Positions 56,601 through 64,000 of a stretch of 64,000 nucleotides of DNA are shown here, piece after piece (within the stretch, counting starts at the first letter, position 1; each line of letters opens with the position of its first letter). Where the stretch lies: NCBI GenBank assembly GCA_949752735.1, contig OX457037.1:67943811-68007810 (forward strand), in the 5' to 3' direction. Under the pieces are notes generated by a model that was not told the origin of the DNA, did no database searches, and was given only the letters and a program-made list of their open reading frames with translations. The translations under genes were made by a program, and so were the position numbers. This DNA comes from Lumbricus terrestris (lineage: Eukaryota > Annelida > Clitellata > Crassiclitellata > Lumbricidae).

Positions 56601-57687
56601 ACAAACTGCATAACAGTAGGGTATGATAATTGTTTAAATATAATCAGACGTTGATTTAGGCCTACTAGGAGTGTGCAATGAAAACTTTACTGTTGGGTCC
56701 TAACAAGACCTTTCAATCACCAGAAATTCTTACTCTGCTGCTCAATGCTGCAACGCATCATGGCCTGTTATAAGATAAGATAAGATAAGAATATTCTTTA
56801 ATATACCAATTGCTATCCGCATTTTGGTGTACATACAAAGTATAATAAACAAACGTACATAATTTCTATATCCAATCAATGTCAAAGTGTTTTAGAATAG
56901 CATAAAATCCTAAGTCCAAATCCAATATAAATTTTAAAAAGAAGTTCTTTTAATGACGAACAATGTATTCTACACTTTGGTTTATATGGTATTATATTTA
57001 AATATGATAAAGCATCCTTGTTATAAATGATTTCCTCGTTAGGTTGTCCGCCCTAGGAATGATTCGGTCATGTAGTCTTGGCCTCATGGAATAAGGCTGG
57101 GGCCTCAATGGTGGGAGGAGTGGGTTCAATACATGTCCTGGATTAAATAGGAGGGCAGCGAAGAGCCTCCCGTCCGCCGTGCTACACAGAGCCTCGAATG
57201 TAGAATTGTCCTCAGGAAGGTAGTTCATTCGGATCAAACGGTCCAATATGGCCTGCAGTCTGCCGCGTTCCTGTTGCCCTGCAAAGCCCCACCATGCCGG
57301 GGCCGCATATAACATGCGTGCCACTGTGGTCATCCTACAAACGTCATGCAGGCTTGGTCCCTTGAGGCCGTGTGCAGTCATGATTCGCAAGGCATAAAGC
57401 GACTGTCTTGCCTGGATGCATATTCGCCAATTATACGGTAGACTAGTCAGAATGCACGTGGCAATAAAAATGAAACTTTGAAGAACATGTTGCATCTCAT
57501 GTCATGATTAGATTTATTCTTTAATTGACACGCTGCTTCTCTGGTATCCTTATTCTTACTTGACATGTTTGATCACCAATGGCTTATCAGATTATTTAAG
57601 TTGTATGCAGTTACATGCAATGTATGCTCAGGGTTGACTATAGGCTCCATATGATTACTATATTCACCAACACGCTTTCGACAGTCC

Positions 57688-57722
<35 letters not shown>

Positions 57723-60700
57723 TATTTTATGTTTTTTTTAAATTTTATTTTATTTTTATTATTTTTATTATTTTATTATTATTATTTTTAATTATTTATT
57801 TTATCATTTTGGTTTTCTGCTATGTCCATATTAATTATAATTTTGGGGTTTATAATAATTTTCCCTGTTACTGTATGCTACTCTCCTGTCACTACTCATC
57901 CTTCCTCTTTATGTCGCAAGTTCCCATTTCTACAACTTTAACAAAACCATCCTGACATAGAACGTTTAATTGTGGTTAGCCCTAGGTTAACGAGGCCCAT
58001 CCATTTCTGGTAAGCCTATTTCTAGGATGCATCCACTTGTTATGTTCAAGGTGGGCTGTTGAACCTATTTTACTTGTAGCGTTGCAAAGAGTATTTAGAT
58101 GACTACACGAAATGTTCGATTGGATATTTCTGATTGTTTACCTTGGATCCGGCAATGAGCGCAATTCCGACACTGAGTTTCCTTCTCTCTCCGCCGGAAA
58201 GCTTTTTCGCTGGTGAGTTGATTTTCGTTCTCATGTGCAAGACGTTGATCATTCTGTTCATCTCCAATGAAGCCTTACTATCTGAACTTCCCTTTAGCTA
58301 AAAATCAACAATAATACCTCAAACGTAATTATTGCTTGGTAAACATTGTATGTGTCCTGGGCACGACGTTAAACTGTATCTATCCTCCACCACAGGGAAA
58401 CAACAAACGTCCCTGTGCCGGTCCTAAGCTCGAACAAAGGAGGAAGGTTTTCCAGATGGGTGGCGATACTCTGGCAGTAAAAGACCAAGACGATTGAAAT
58501 CCGCAAAAACCACGGCACAGGTGACATAGCGACCCAGATGCTTCAAGGTGTCATGATGTGAAGCAGACATGAACAGGCCGGTCAGGACAGACCGGTGGAG
58601 GGAGTCGGAGGAGAGAACGTGGGACACATACGGGCATTGACCCAGTTGTCCTTCACGCCTCTCTCCCAATATTCTCTTCATCAGACAAGGTGGTCTAGCT
58701 GCTCCAAGATTTTAATGGCATGGAGCAGACCTGCTGACCGGACCGGTTGAAGCTGGGCAACATGACGCGAGACAGACTCAGACAGAGAGTGGCGTCAGAC
58801 TCCTACGGGCATTGAGCCTAAGGATATTGATGATGATGATGATGATGAAACATTGTATGTCACAGTCTGTTCTGTGGAAGCATGCAATAAAGATGTCGAT
58901 GGTAGCTGTAAAGATGTTGGTGGTACTTTTGAACATGATTTCACAGCGGGGTTTCATCTGTACAATAGCAGTTTGGATTGTAGGAAAAACTCCAATGGTT
59001 TGTGCCTGAACTTGGATTTGAATTCCTTACTAACTTGTGAGCCGAATGCCACTTTTCGTTGTGTCAAGACCACCTGTTTCTCTGTTGGTCTAACGCACTG
59101 GGAGCGCCTCTGATTGGTGTGCACTGTGAAGGCGCTATGTAAATTGATATATAGGCTACAATACAATACAATGGTGAATTCGGACCCAAACAAGGAAACA
59201 GTATCTTTTCTTTACACAAATTCACAGAGTGTGTTTCAGTTGGAAACACCAGAACAAAATTATAAATCCCTAATTCTCCGCACACCAGCAATGTAGACTG
59301 TAGAGTATTATAGGCCTACAGCGCAAAGTTTTAAAGGTTCCTGTAGGGATAGATAATGTTAGCAACAATCACGGCATCTTCTTCTTCTTCATTATCCATC
59401 GGCTGACCAGTAGTTGCCCAGTGTCCACTGCACACTTGACTACTTTCCTCCATTTCTTCCCTGTCTCGTGTTTCAGTTCCTGCGCATTCATTCCACACCA
59501 CTCTTCTATGTCCTGCAACCATTCTCTGCATGGTCTTCACCTTCTTCCCGCTCCTTCCATTATTCCCGTCATTATGCTCTTTATCTTTCTATCGTCACTC
59601 ATTCTTTGGATGTGCCCGAAAAGTTTCAGTTTCATTTTCATTATGGTTTCTACCATATCTGATTTGCTGTTAAGTTTTCTTCGCACCTCTACGTTAGCTA
59701 TTTTCTGTGTCCAGTTTATCTGCAATATTCTCCTATAACTACAGCACACGCTAAATTAAAGGACTAAAAATACTAAAATGCTGCCAGTGAGGCAATGCGC
59801 ACACGTGTATTTTTTGTGCATCTCGAAGTCGATGTCAACAAAATTGTTACTAACAATAGCAAAGAAGAGAAGATGTTCTCTGACGGTTAGAGCATCAAAG
59901 AGTATGTCATGCTGTGGACAGAGGCCAAGATTTTCTCGGATCGCATCCATTTCCTGCGTTATATCGAATCCGTTAATGTAGGCTGTGCCTTTTGACGGTG
60001 GCAGAAACCCTGCAAAGCAACATACTCTGGCTTGCATCCACACTCAAATTTACTGGACATGGGCGCCCGCAAATAGGGGCACGAGGGGCACTTGCTCCCC
60101 CTGGAAAGTTGAAGTCTATTTTTTAACTGCTACTTTTTGGTTGTCAATAAATTTCTTTGCACTAAAGAAACTATAATAAAAATTCTAAAAAGTGAAACTG
60201 AGACATTTACATTAAGAAACCTCTATAAAAAAACACCCGTGCATAGCTGCATATTCGTAATTTCCTGAATTGCATTTTCAACTTCTTGCTACAAGAACTT
60301 TAGCCTTGACCATCGAATTTGCCCTTCCCCTGCAAAAATTTCTGCGGGTGCCCATGTTACTAGACGAAAATATCAATAGCCTATATAGGTAAATGTTATT
60401 ATGCCTACATGCTGAGTTGGATATCAGCTAATCACATGATGATGACATGTCTGGAACCATCTTTTCAGATGCTTGGGAATAACAAATGGATGGTGTCAAA
60501 CACTTTTTAAGAGTAGGTGTTGTCTTTGAGAGCACAGTGTATTGAATTGTGCTTGTGATACAGAGTAGGCTATAGGGCCTAGCCTAAATTTGTTCTTTTG
60601 GTTTGACTGGTAGGGTTAGGCTATATTTGGAGGCGCAGAAAGATTTTGTTTAGGTAGGCCCTAGAGTAGCGGAGCTTAGAGACACCGCGCTTTCCGGTTT

Positions 60701-62706
60701 GTTGTATCTTATAAGTTATAAGAAATCATTGCTCAATGGCATTTGTAAGCGTTTGTTTCGGTTTGAGATTCGCATGTATTATATTATAATACAGTAAGCT
60801 GGTAAAAAATTTGCGTGCATCGTGAAAACTAAAGTAAGAAAAGGAAGAACAAGCATGTGAAGTAGAGGAACGACCAAGAACAAACGGACTTTTCTGGGGA
60901 GAAAGAGACATTTATATTAAGCTTAACCCTGTGACGTTCTTGGGGTGCATTTGCACCCCTAGTCACACTTTGTTCCTTTGTTTCACCCAGAAGGACTCAT
61001 GATATGATGCCTACATTTTATGACTTTTCCTTATTTATGAGGATGCACTTAGCCCTATTTGCCCATAATTGTACCCCTCAACATTTCTGATAATTTTGAG
61101 GTTTATACATAGAGGTCCTCGGGGTGCAAATGCAATGTGTTATATTGCGGCATTTATAAGTCAATTATCTAACTTGGCATTTTTATATCTATGGACTCCT
61201 TTCTTAGATTACATGTTATTTGTTGCCAGACAGGAAGTGCCGCAGTGCGTATATTTATAAGATATAGCAATAATGGCGACTAGAAAAAGATAATATTCGA
61301 TTTTTTCCCCGCAGAACAGGCAAGGAAGCTTATATTAGAATCAGAAAGTCAGTCATCAGAATCGGATGGTGAAGATAGTTTTAGTGATGATTCCCCGACA
61401 AAGTGCACTGTAATTCGTGGGGGAAACCCGATAATGACAGCTGTGGTGAAGAAAATTCTTCCGAAGACAACGTTAGTGACACGGAGCAGCTGCAACGGGC
61501 CGATGATGAATCCGCGCAAGATTCAGATGAGAATATAGCACGAACATCGCCTGTGTTTCATCAAGCCTCCCTCGATGACGAACTGGATTTGATTGTAACT
61601 CATCTGTACGAGTAAAAAAAAATGGAAAAGAAGTTTGACTGAAGACTCCTTGTGTGTCAACCGGACGTCAACCCAGTCGAAATGTGATGAAACAGGTACC
61701 TGGACCAACCGGATACGCTCGAAGGAATGCAGACACAATGATTTCAACGCTTGAATTACACATAACAAAGCATATTTCACGCACCATTTTGAAAATGTCT
61801 AATAAGGAAGGTGCTCGAGTGTTTGGTGATGAGTGGACCCCTATTGGCGAAGATGAGTTCCATGCGTACATGGACCTGCTGTATCTTGCAGGTGTTTACA
61901 GAAGTAATGGGGAATCTGTTGAAGAATTATGGATTCCTATGGATGGACGCAAGATATTCCGAGCCGTTATGTCTCTCAAGGCCATATCTAAAATTCTTCG
62001 TTTTTATGACAAAGAAAGCAGAGAAACGGGACTTGGGCGAAACAGAAGAGATAGACTGGCGCCAATACGTGACGTATTTGAATCGTGGGTAGCCACACTC
62101 TTACAGAGTTTCATGACATATGAAAACGTCACTGTGGATGAACAGCTTGTGGGCTTCAGAGGTCATTGTCCCTTTCGACAGTACATGAAATCAAAAAATT
62201 ATTGGATATTTTGCAATATTGCTTTTCATCTGTAGGCCTTACACTAATCAGTGTTACAATTGTGTTGTACAGAAAACTTTCAAATAGTCGTGCTGTAAAA
62301 GTATACATTTTTCGACATGATGCCTTGACGCCATGTCATGACGTCATATGACGTAATAAATTGTCTTAGAATTTACTTGAATAAAACTACTTTGTCTGTG
62401 CTCCAATTATTTATAATATTATATGATTCGATTGATTCAAATACATCGAGAATACATTGGGGTGCATTTGCACCCCCGAGACCTTGAGTGTAGGCCAAGG
62501 TAGCGAAACCTTCTGAGGGTTAATAGATGGGCAACATATCTACCCAATTATTTACCCATATTTACCCAACATATTTACTTACCTGCTAACATAAACATTG
62601 TCGTTGTTTTTCCTGCTCCGTTATGCCCCACTAGAGCGGTTATGTTGCCTTCATACATGTCGAGATTAAGGTCGTTAACTGCTGGCTTCGACTTCGGTCC
62701 AAATTT
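41217..62706 (-). CDS. ABCA3-like full ABC transporter, C-terminal 1183 residues (5' incomplete)
   Basis: Twelve phase-matched exons run right to left from 62706 to the TAG at 41219-41217. They encode NBD1 (Walker [10 protein letters not shown] at residues 27-35, signature LSGGE 126-130, Walker B VILDEP 147-152), a linker, the second membrane half with a large extracellular loop (about 327-790), and NBD2 (Walker [10 protein letters not shown] 880-888, signature SGGNK 980-984, Walker B VVFLDEP 999-1005), ending in a short tail. Family: ABCA lipid exporters. NBD1, the PGVGR-type segment and the tail [18 protein letters not shown] resemble ABCA3, which loads phospholipid into secretory organelles. 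The first membrane half lies beyond the window. All catalytic motifs are intact. Introns hold LINE, hAT, mariner and piggyBac insertions. The family is certain; ABCA3 orthology is likely but not proven. Confidence 0.94.
41790..41995 (-). mobile_element. CR1-type LINE C-terminal remnant
   Basis: The minus-strand translation gives [34 protein letters not shown] and later NFHKALLK, the usual last 60 residues of CR1/L2 proteins. It lies in the last ABCA intron next to the hAT element. Confidence 0.75.
42004..42567. mobile_element. short hAT element hosting a second MITE
   Basis: Ends CAGGGCTTTCTTTAACG and, inward from the right, CAGGGCTGTTTTTAAGG. ATTTTCAG (41996-42003) and TTTTTCAG (42568-42575) form a 7/8 target duplication. 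It carries several TGTGCAGTT-type motifs and is related to 7778-10542 and 4018-4205. The MITE 42148-42508 is inserted inside it, so its own length was about 195 bases. Confidence 0.88.
42148..42508. mobile_element. 361-bp MITE, CATGGGCGGAGACC family, copy 2
   Basis: Starts CATAGACGGAGACCTGGG and ends CCTAGGTCTCCACCCATG, with a perfect 8-bp duplication AGGATGGG (42140-42147 and 42509-42516). The interior repeats a 67-bp block (GTTGATGACCTTTTTTTTAG..., 42258 and 42330) that copy 1 has once. Confidence 0.9.
42964..43134 (-). CDS. ABCA gene, NBD2 signature and Walker B exon
   Basis: Donor CACAG|GTAGGA is at 42964; phase 2 at both ends. It encodes [31 protein letters not shown] and ILTSHS: signature, Walker B with catalytic Glu, D-loop and switch His. 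The 5' end of the upstream intron's mariner element lies only 33 bases before this acceptor. Confidence 0.96.
43168..44360 (+). mobile_element. decayed Tc1/mariner transposon
   Basis: TA-flanked ends: CAGATTGGGCCAAAAAATGT and, inward from the right, CAGGGTGGTCCAAGC, both continuing into AAT..C.CTACG. The plus-strand remnant SPDFYPIEH (around 43840) is the end of a Tc1/mariner DDE domain; after a stop, [20 protein letters not shown] continues. Stops and frameshifts show it is dead. It sits in the ABCA intron with its left end 33 bases from the acceptor of exon 42964-43134. Confidence 0.85.
44645..45805. mobile_element. fold-back element with arms of about 465 bp, mariner-related
   Basis: TA-flanked. 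Left and right arms (about 44645-45110 and 45344-45805) are inverted repeats beginning CAGGGTGCGGCAAAATAAAG. Each arm consists of two tandem, diverged versions of a roughly 230-bp unit that includes CTTGGCCA, GAAATTTTACAGGC and CACCCACCGTTTTTTGACGA. The same unit forms the ends of the decayed mariner element at 43168-44360. Only about 230 bases of unique centre remain and no transposase is present. A TA dinucleotide run abuts the left end. Confidence 0.9.
45815..46219. other. ABCA intron, nothing recognised
   Basis: AT-rich intron between the fold-back element and the NBD2 exon; no element was identified. Confidence 0.4.
46220..46919 (-). CDS. ABCA gene, last membrane helix and NBD2 Walker A exon
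   Basis: Acceptor TTCATTGCAG ends at 46920. The donor AACTCAG|GTTAAT is a weak site. A Cys pair (CGEEC) and SWTLPGVGR precede a hydrophobic helix ([19 protein letters not shown]). ERQRI and the NBD2 start follow, with [20 protein letters not shown] and the Q-loop GYCPQFDSI. Confidence 0.95.
47246..47485 (-). CDS. ABCA gene, TMD2 exon
   Basis: Donor GCCCAG|GTAAAG is at 47246, phase 1. I place the acceptor at TTTTGAAG|GACC (47486) because the more distal AG at 47515 would introduce a stop in the required phase. The peptide [11 protein letters not shown] through [20 protein letters not shown] ends with a Cys-rich HPNPCCPG. Confidence 0.85.
47921..48045 (-). CDS. ABCA gene, TMD2 helix exon
   Basis: Acceptor CATTTTCAG ends at 48046 and donor GACAG|GTAAGA at 47921; phase 2 in, phase 1 out. 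It encodes [20 protein letters not shown] and a following hydrophobic stretch, matching the conserved ABCA segment with the F.YP.S-type turn. Confidence 0.92.
48140..48395 (+). mobile_element. possible LINE 3' remnant
   Basis: The stretch ends with GAGGTGCTATATAAATCG, like other LINE 3' ends here. In-frame pieces resemble the C-terminal part of CR1 proteins ([22 protein letters not shown]). It is degraded and the assignment is tentative. Confidence 0.45.
48900..49797 (-). CDS. ABCA gene, TMD2 extracellular loop exon
   Basis: Acceptor ATTTTAG ends at 49798; the donor AATTTT|GTTAGT is non-GTRAG. It has a basic start ([17 protein letters not shown]), a membrane helix ([20 protein letters not shown]), a roughly 150-residue extracellular loop with sequon NIT, then helices near [20 protein letters not shown] and [15 protein letters not shown]. 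Confidence 0.92.
50338..50417 (-). CDS. ABCA gene, short linker exon
   Basis: 80 bp between acceptor GAACACAG (50418) and donor TTCAG|GTGAGG; phase 2 in, phase 1 out. It encodes [20 protein letters not shown], which continues the conserved EEVFLK end of NBD1. Length and phase match both neighbours. Confidence 0.85.
50627..51100. repeat. GC-rich repeat-like segment with CCCGGCGTTGCCCGGG hairpin
   Basis: A GC-rich island in the ABCA intron begins at CTGAATTACCCGGCGTTGCC (50635-50654), a short imperfect palindrome, and ends near a CCGCCTAAAGCG segment. No frame or terminal repeat identifies the family. Confidence 0.5.
51416..54939 (+). mobile_element. nearly full-length CR1/Jockey-like LINE, frameshifted
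   Basis: Frame 51416-53078 has a PHD-like Cys/His cluster ([13 protein letters not shown]) followed by an AP endonuclease ([27 protein letters not shown]). After a one-base frameshift near 53040, frame 53080-53814 has the reverse transcriptase ([32 protein letters not shown]). More frameshifts follow, then frame 54089-54589 gives the C-terminal domain ([12 protein letters not shown]). The 3' end has AATAAAG and a GATTTT repeat tail (54903-54939). It is inserted sense-opposite to the ABCA gene in its largest intron. Few frame breaks suggest a relatively young copy. Confidence 0.9.
55342..55560 (+). mobile_element. MITE, CATGGGCGCCC family, truncated copy
   Basis: Starts CATGGGCGCCCACAGAAATT and continues through GTAGCAAGAGCTTGAAAATG, matching the reverse complement of 60058-60356. 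The other end was not located. Confidence 0.7.
55677..55886. repeat. tandem duplication of about 95 bp at an ABCA splice donor
   Basis: Two near-identical units (AACTCGGCACA.. to GTTGTACAAAACTG) lie at about 55690-55790 and 55795-55885. The second ends exactly in the intron bases of the exon 55887 donor. A partial third copy of the left part lies at 55565-55595. Confidence 0.88.
55887..56136 (-). CDS. ABCA gene, exon after NBD1
   Basis: Acceptor TTCGGAAG ends at 56137; donor CTCAA|GTCAGT is at 55887. It encodes [32 protein letters not shown] and [18 protein letters not shown], the regulatory domain of ABCA proteins. The intron bases right after the donor are part of a tandem duplication. Confidence 0.93.
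56395..56605 (-). CDS. ABCA gene, NBD1 Walker B exon
   Basis: Acceptor TTATGCAG ends at 56606 and donor AATACG|GTAAGA at 56395; phase 0 in, phase 1 out. [37 protein letters not shown] and LKNKYG are textbook NBD1 motifs. Confidence 0.96.
56768..57500 (-). mobile_element. LINE reverse-transcriptase C-terminal fragment
   Basis: The minus-strand frame 57495-56998 contains [36 protein letters not shown] and the [12 protein letters not shown] segment, a widespread C-terminal region of non-LTR elements. The 3' tail is a CTTAT repeat (56790-56770). It is 5' truncated. Confidence 0.82.
58142..58297 (-). CDS. ABCA gene, NBD1 signature exon
   Basis: Phase 0 at both ends; donor CCAAG|GTAAAC. It encodes [20 protein letters not shown] and [20 protein letters not shown], with the LSGGE signature. 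Confidence 0.95.
58400..58855 (+). mobile_element. unclassified element end with TGA repeat tail
   Basis: No long frame is recognised. The segment ends CTACGGGCATTGAGCC, then ATATTGATGATGATGATG, a common form of LINE tail. GGGCATTGA occurs twice (58634 and 58808), hinting at a partial duplication. Confidence 0.45.
58860..59172 (+). mobile_element. SINE/LINE 3' end with ATACA tail
   Basis: The 3' part reads GGGAGCGCCTCTGATTGG and AAGGCGCTATGTAAATTG, then ACAATACAATACAATG, sharing the GGGAGCGCCTCTGA element with the LINE at 62826 and the SINE at 22777. Confidence 0.6.
59340..59750 (-). mobile_element. LINE C-terminal fragment
   Basis: The minus-strand frame has [19 protein letters not shown] and [19 protein letters not shown], then after a frameshift [18 protein letters not shown]. 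This is the typical end of a different non-LTR family (GHI.RM.D.R motif). Confidence 0.8.
59855..60009 (-). CDS. ABCA gene, NBD1 Q-loop exon
   Basis: Acceptor GCTTTGCAG ends at 60010; the donor GCTATT|GTTAGT is non-GTRAG. It encodes [41 protein letters not shown] (60058-60356) begins 49 bases upstream of the exon in the intron. Confidence 0.94.
60058..60356. mobile_element. 299-bp MITE, CATGGGCGCCC family
   Basis: Starts CATGGGCGCCCGCAAATA and ends TTTCTGCGGGTGCCCATG. Flanks TTACTGGA (60050-60057) and TTACTAGA (60357-60364) form a 7/8 duplication. It begins 49 bases from the ABCA Q-loop exon. Confidence 0.88.
60923..62523 (+). mobile_element. piggyBac-like transposon with truncated transposase
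   Basis: TTAA at 60923-60926 and 62520-62523 flanks ends CCCTGTGAC and, inward from the right, CCCTCAGAAG. Both ends contain the palindrome GGGGTGCATTTGCACCCC (60942-60959 and 62459-62476). The transposase frame 61654-62235 has [36 protein letters not shown] and [19 protein letters not shown], with the first catalytic Asp. It stops soon after, so the region with the second and third Asp is missing. An acidic N-terminal part lies in other frames at 61314-61615. It is a non-autonomous relic within the ABCA intron. Confidence 0.9.
62583..62706 (-). CDS. ABCA gene, NBD1 Walker A exon (most 5' exon seen)
   Basis: Acceptor ATGTATAG ends at 62707 and donor AGCAG|GTAAGT at 62583; phase 0 in, phase 1 out. 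It encodes [20 protein letters not shown] and [18 protein letters not shown]. The preceding beta strand and the first membrane half must come from exons right of the window or in 62.7-64 kb, where I found none. Confidence 0.93.
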
Positions 62707-62825
62707 CTATACATGAATGAATTATGTGGTACTAGACGGTAATAATTATAGTCTACGAGTTATAATGTTTAATGAAATCCAATAAAATTTGATCACTTCT
62801 AAGACGCTGATATCATAATGCACAA

Positions 62826-63170
62826 GCCATAATGTTTGTCTAGCAGACCAAGCTCCGATTTATCTTAGGGAACTTTGCTTCCCAGCGTTGTGCATTCCAG
62901 ACCTTAGATTCCTTTGCTCTGCCTCGCATGGTGACCTGGTTGTCCCAATGGCTCGAACCTCCACAGTGCTGCATAGAAACGTCGCTATGGTCGGTCCGTC
63001 TTTCTGGAATAAGTTATTTATTAGTCTCCGTAATGAACTTCTTTGTCTTTCTTTGCCCCTTTTTCGCAAGCGTTTGAAAACCATTCTCGTTGATTGTGGT
63101 TTGGTGTCAGGTCGGGAGCGCCTCTGAGGAGTTTCTCTTTGAAGTGGAGCTATATAAATTTACAATAACG
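62826..63170 (+). mobile_element. CR1/L2-type LINE 3' fragment
   Basis: The peptide SASHGDLVVPMARTSTVLHR, VGPSFWNKLFISLRNELL and LPLFRKRLKTIL is the LINE C-terminus. The 3' end GGGAGCGCCTCTGAGG and GAGCTATATAAATTTAC follows. It lies just upstream of the Walker A exon of the ABCA gene. Confidence 0.85.
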
Positions 63171-64000
63171 ATTACATCCACACTAGCGCATACACACACA
63201 CACACGCACGCACGCACAGTCGCACAATAATATGTTCCTATGGTATGCCTTTCGTGCAAGATATTAATTTCATGTAGGAAATGACCGTTTAAATGTAGCA
63301 TAAGACTTTATGCTTTTGTCGTAATGCAGAAGTAGTCAGACATACACGTTGACTAATGACTCAGACTTGTTGGTCGTCAAAGATGATTTTTCGTGCGTCA
63401 AATTTCTTCTTCGTTTGTGCCTTGGTTGCGCGTGAATTTGGCATTGTCTTATTTTATTTATTACCATGCCATTTGTGACTTGATCCGGAGGGTAGACTTA
63501 CTGAAGTGTTGTTGATTCTTTAATCAACAGATTAGGGTTATTTTTTTCTGACAATTTACGATGTAGGTAGGCCCTATGGTTGGGTGACCGATAAACACTC
63601 CTCACGTTTTGATATAGGGGCCTACTAACCTGCAGGTGAAACTGGGATGTTAGTCATAGGAGTATACCATCTGGGTTACCATGAGTACGGGACCACAGTA
63701 TAATCGTATTATAGTATTATGCTCAATTGCTCATTGCTCAATTGCTCAACGCCAACGACCAAGGTGGTCTGGGAACTCCCAAGGGCGGATACAGAAATTT
63801 TCGAAGGGGTAGGTAAAAGTTTGGGTCTTGCGACAGGGAAAAAATTTCGTCTTGGTCAACGAAAAATCTGATGACTTTTTTAGTCATTTATCGAATTCCC
63901 AACAAGAAGCTTCCATTTTATCCACCAAAATAATTGACCAACTTTTTTAGACCCTGCACGCATCTCGTGTACGGACCTCGGGGGGCGTGGGGAGGTCTAC
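63171..64000. other. right edge, intron or 5' part of the ABCA gene
   Basis: Contains a short CA/CG repeat at 63190-63220, a CTCAATTGCTCATTG repeat at 63720-63750, and from about 63785 the start of a MITE-like sequence (GGGCGGATACAGAAATTTTC) resembling the CATGGGCGCCC family; its other end is outside. No ABCA exon was recognised. Confidence 0.5.

Overview
The window is animal nuclear DNA, most likely from a marine invertebrate deuterostome such as an echinoderm. Genes are split into short exons by long introns. Microsatellites are very abundant, many transposon families are nested inside introns, and the palindrome TAGGCCTA recurs more than 20 times where about one copy is expected by chance. 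The taxon is inferred; the sequence does not prove it.

Three protein-coding genes can be reconstructed by matching splice sites and reading phases. (1) Plus strand, 1840-12520: five exons of a fibrinogen-related protein, about 700 residues visible, with long coiled coils followed by a C-terminal fibrinogen-like domain; its first exon is not seen. (2) Minus strand, 37947-18363: a regulator of G-protein signalling. The RGS domain is certain. Two alternative 5' ends are proposed: a short form of 227 aa starting at 27743 and a long Ser-rich form of 471 aa starting at 37947. (3) Minus strand, 62706-41217: the 3' two thirds (1183 aa, 12 exons) of an ABCA3-like full ABC transporter, from nucleotide-binding domain 1 through the stop codon; the first membrane half lies beyond the right edge. 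Genes 1 and 2 converge; genes 2 and 3 are in tandem.

Most of the rest is mobile DNA. Recognisable elements include: R4/Dong-like non-LTR retrotransposon 3' halves with a restriction-like endonuclease, every copy embedded in TAA microsatellite (5.8-7.4 kb and 28.2-30.0 kb); CR1/L2-type LINEs (19.4-22.5 kb, 51.4-54.9 kb and several 3' stubs); hAT elements with 8-bp target duplications (7778-10542, 14951-15776, 42004-42567); several short TIR families; a decayed Tc1/mariner element and a related fold-back element with arms of about 465 bp (43.2-45.8 kb); and a truncated piggyBac element with TTAA ends (60.9-62.5 kb). A tRNA-derived SINE appears to share its 3' end with the local LINEs.

No rRNA, tRNA gene, CRISPR array or bacterial feature was seen. 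The most interesting structures are the inverted repeats flanking a coiled-coil exon of gene 1, the array of branch-point-like pentamers in front of its fibrinogen exon, the TAA-targeted LINE cluster, the alternative RGS 5' exons, and transposon ends lying 33-50 bases from ABCA splice sites.
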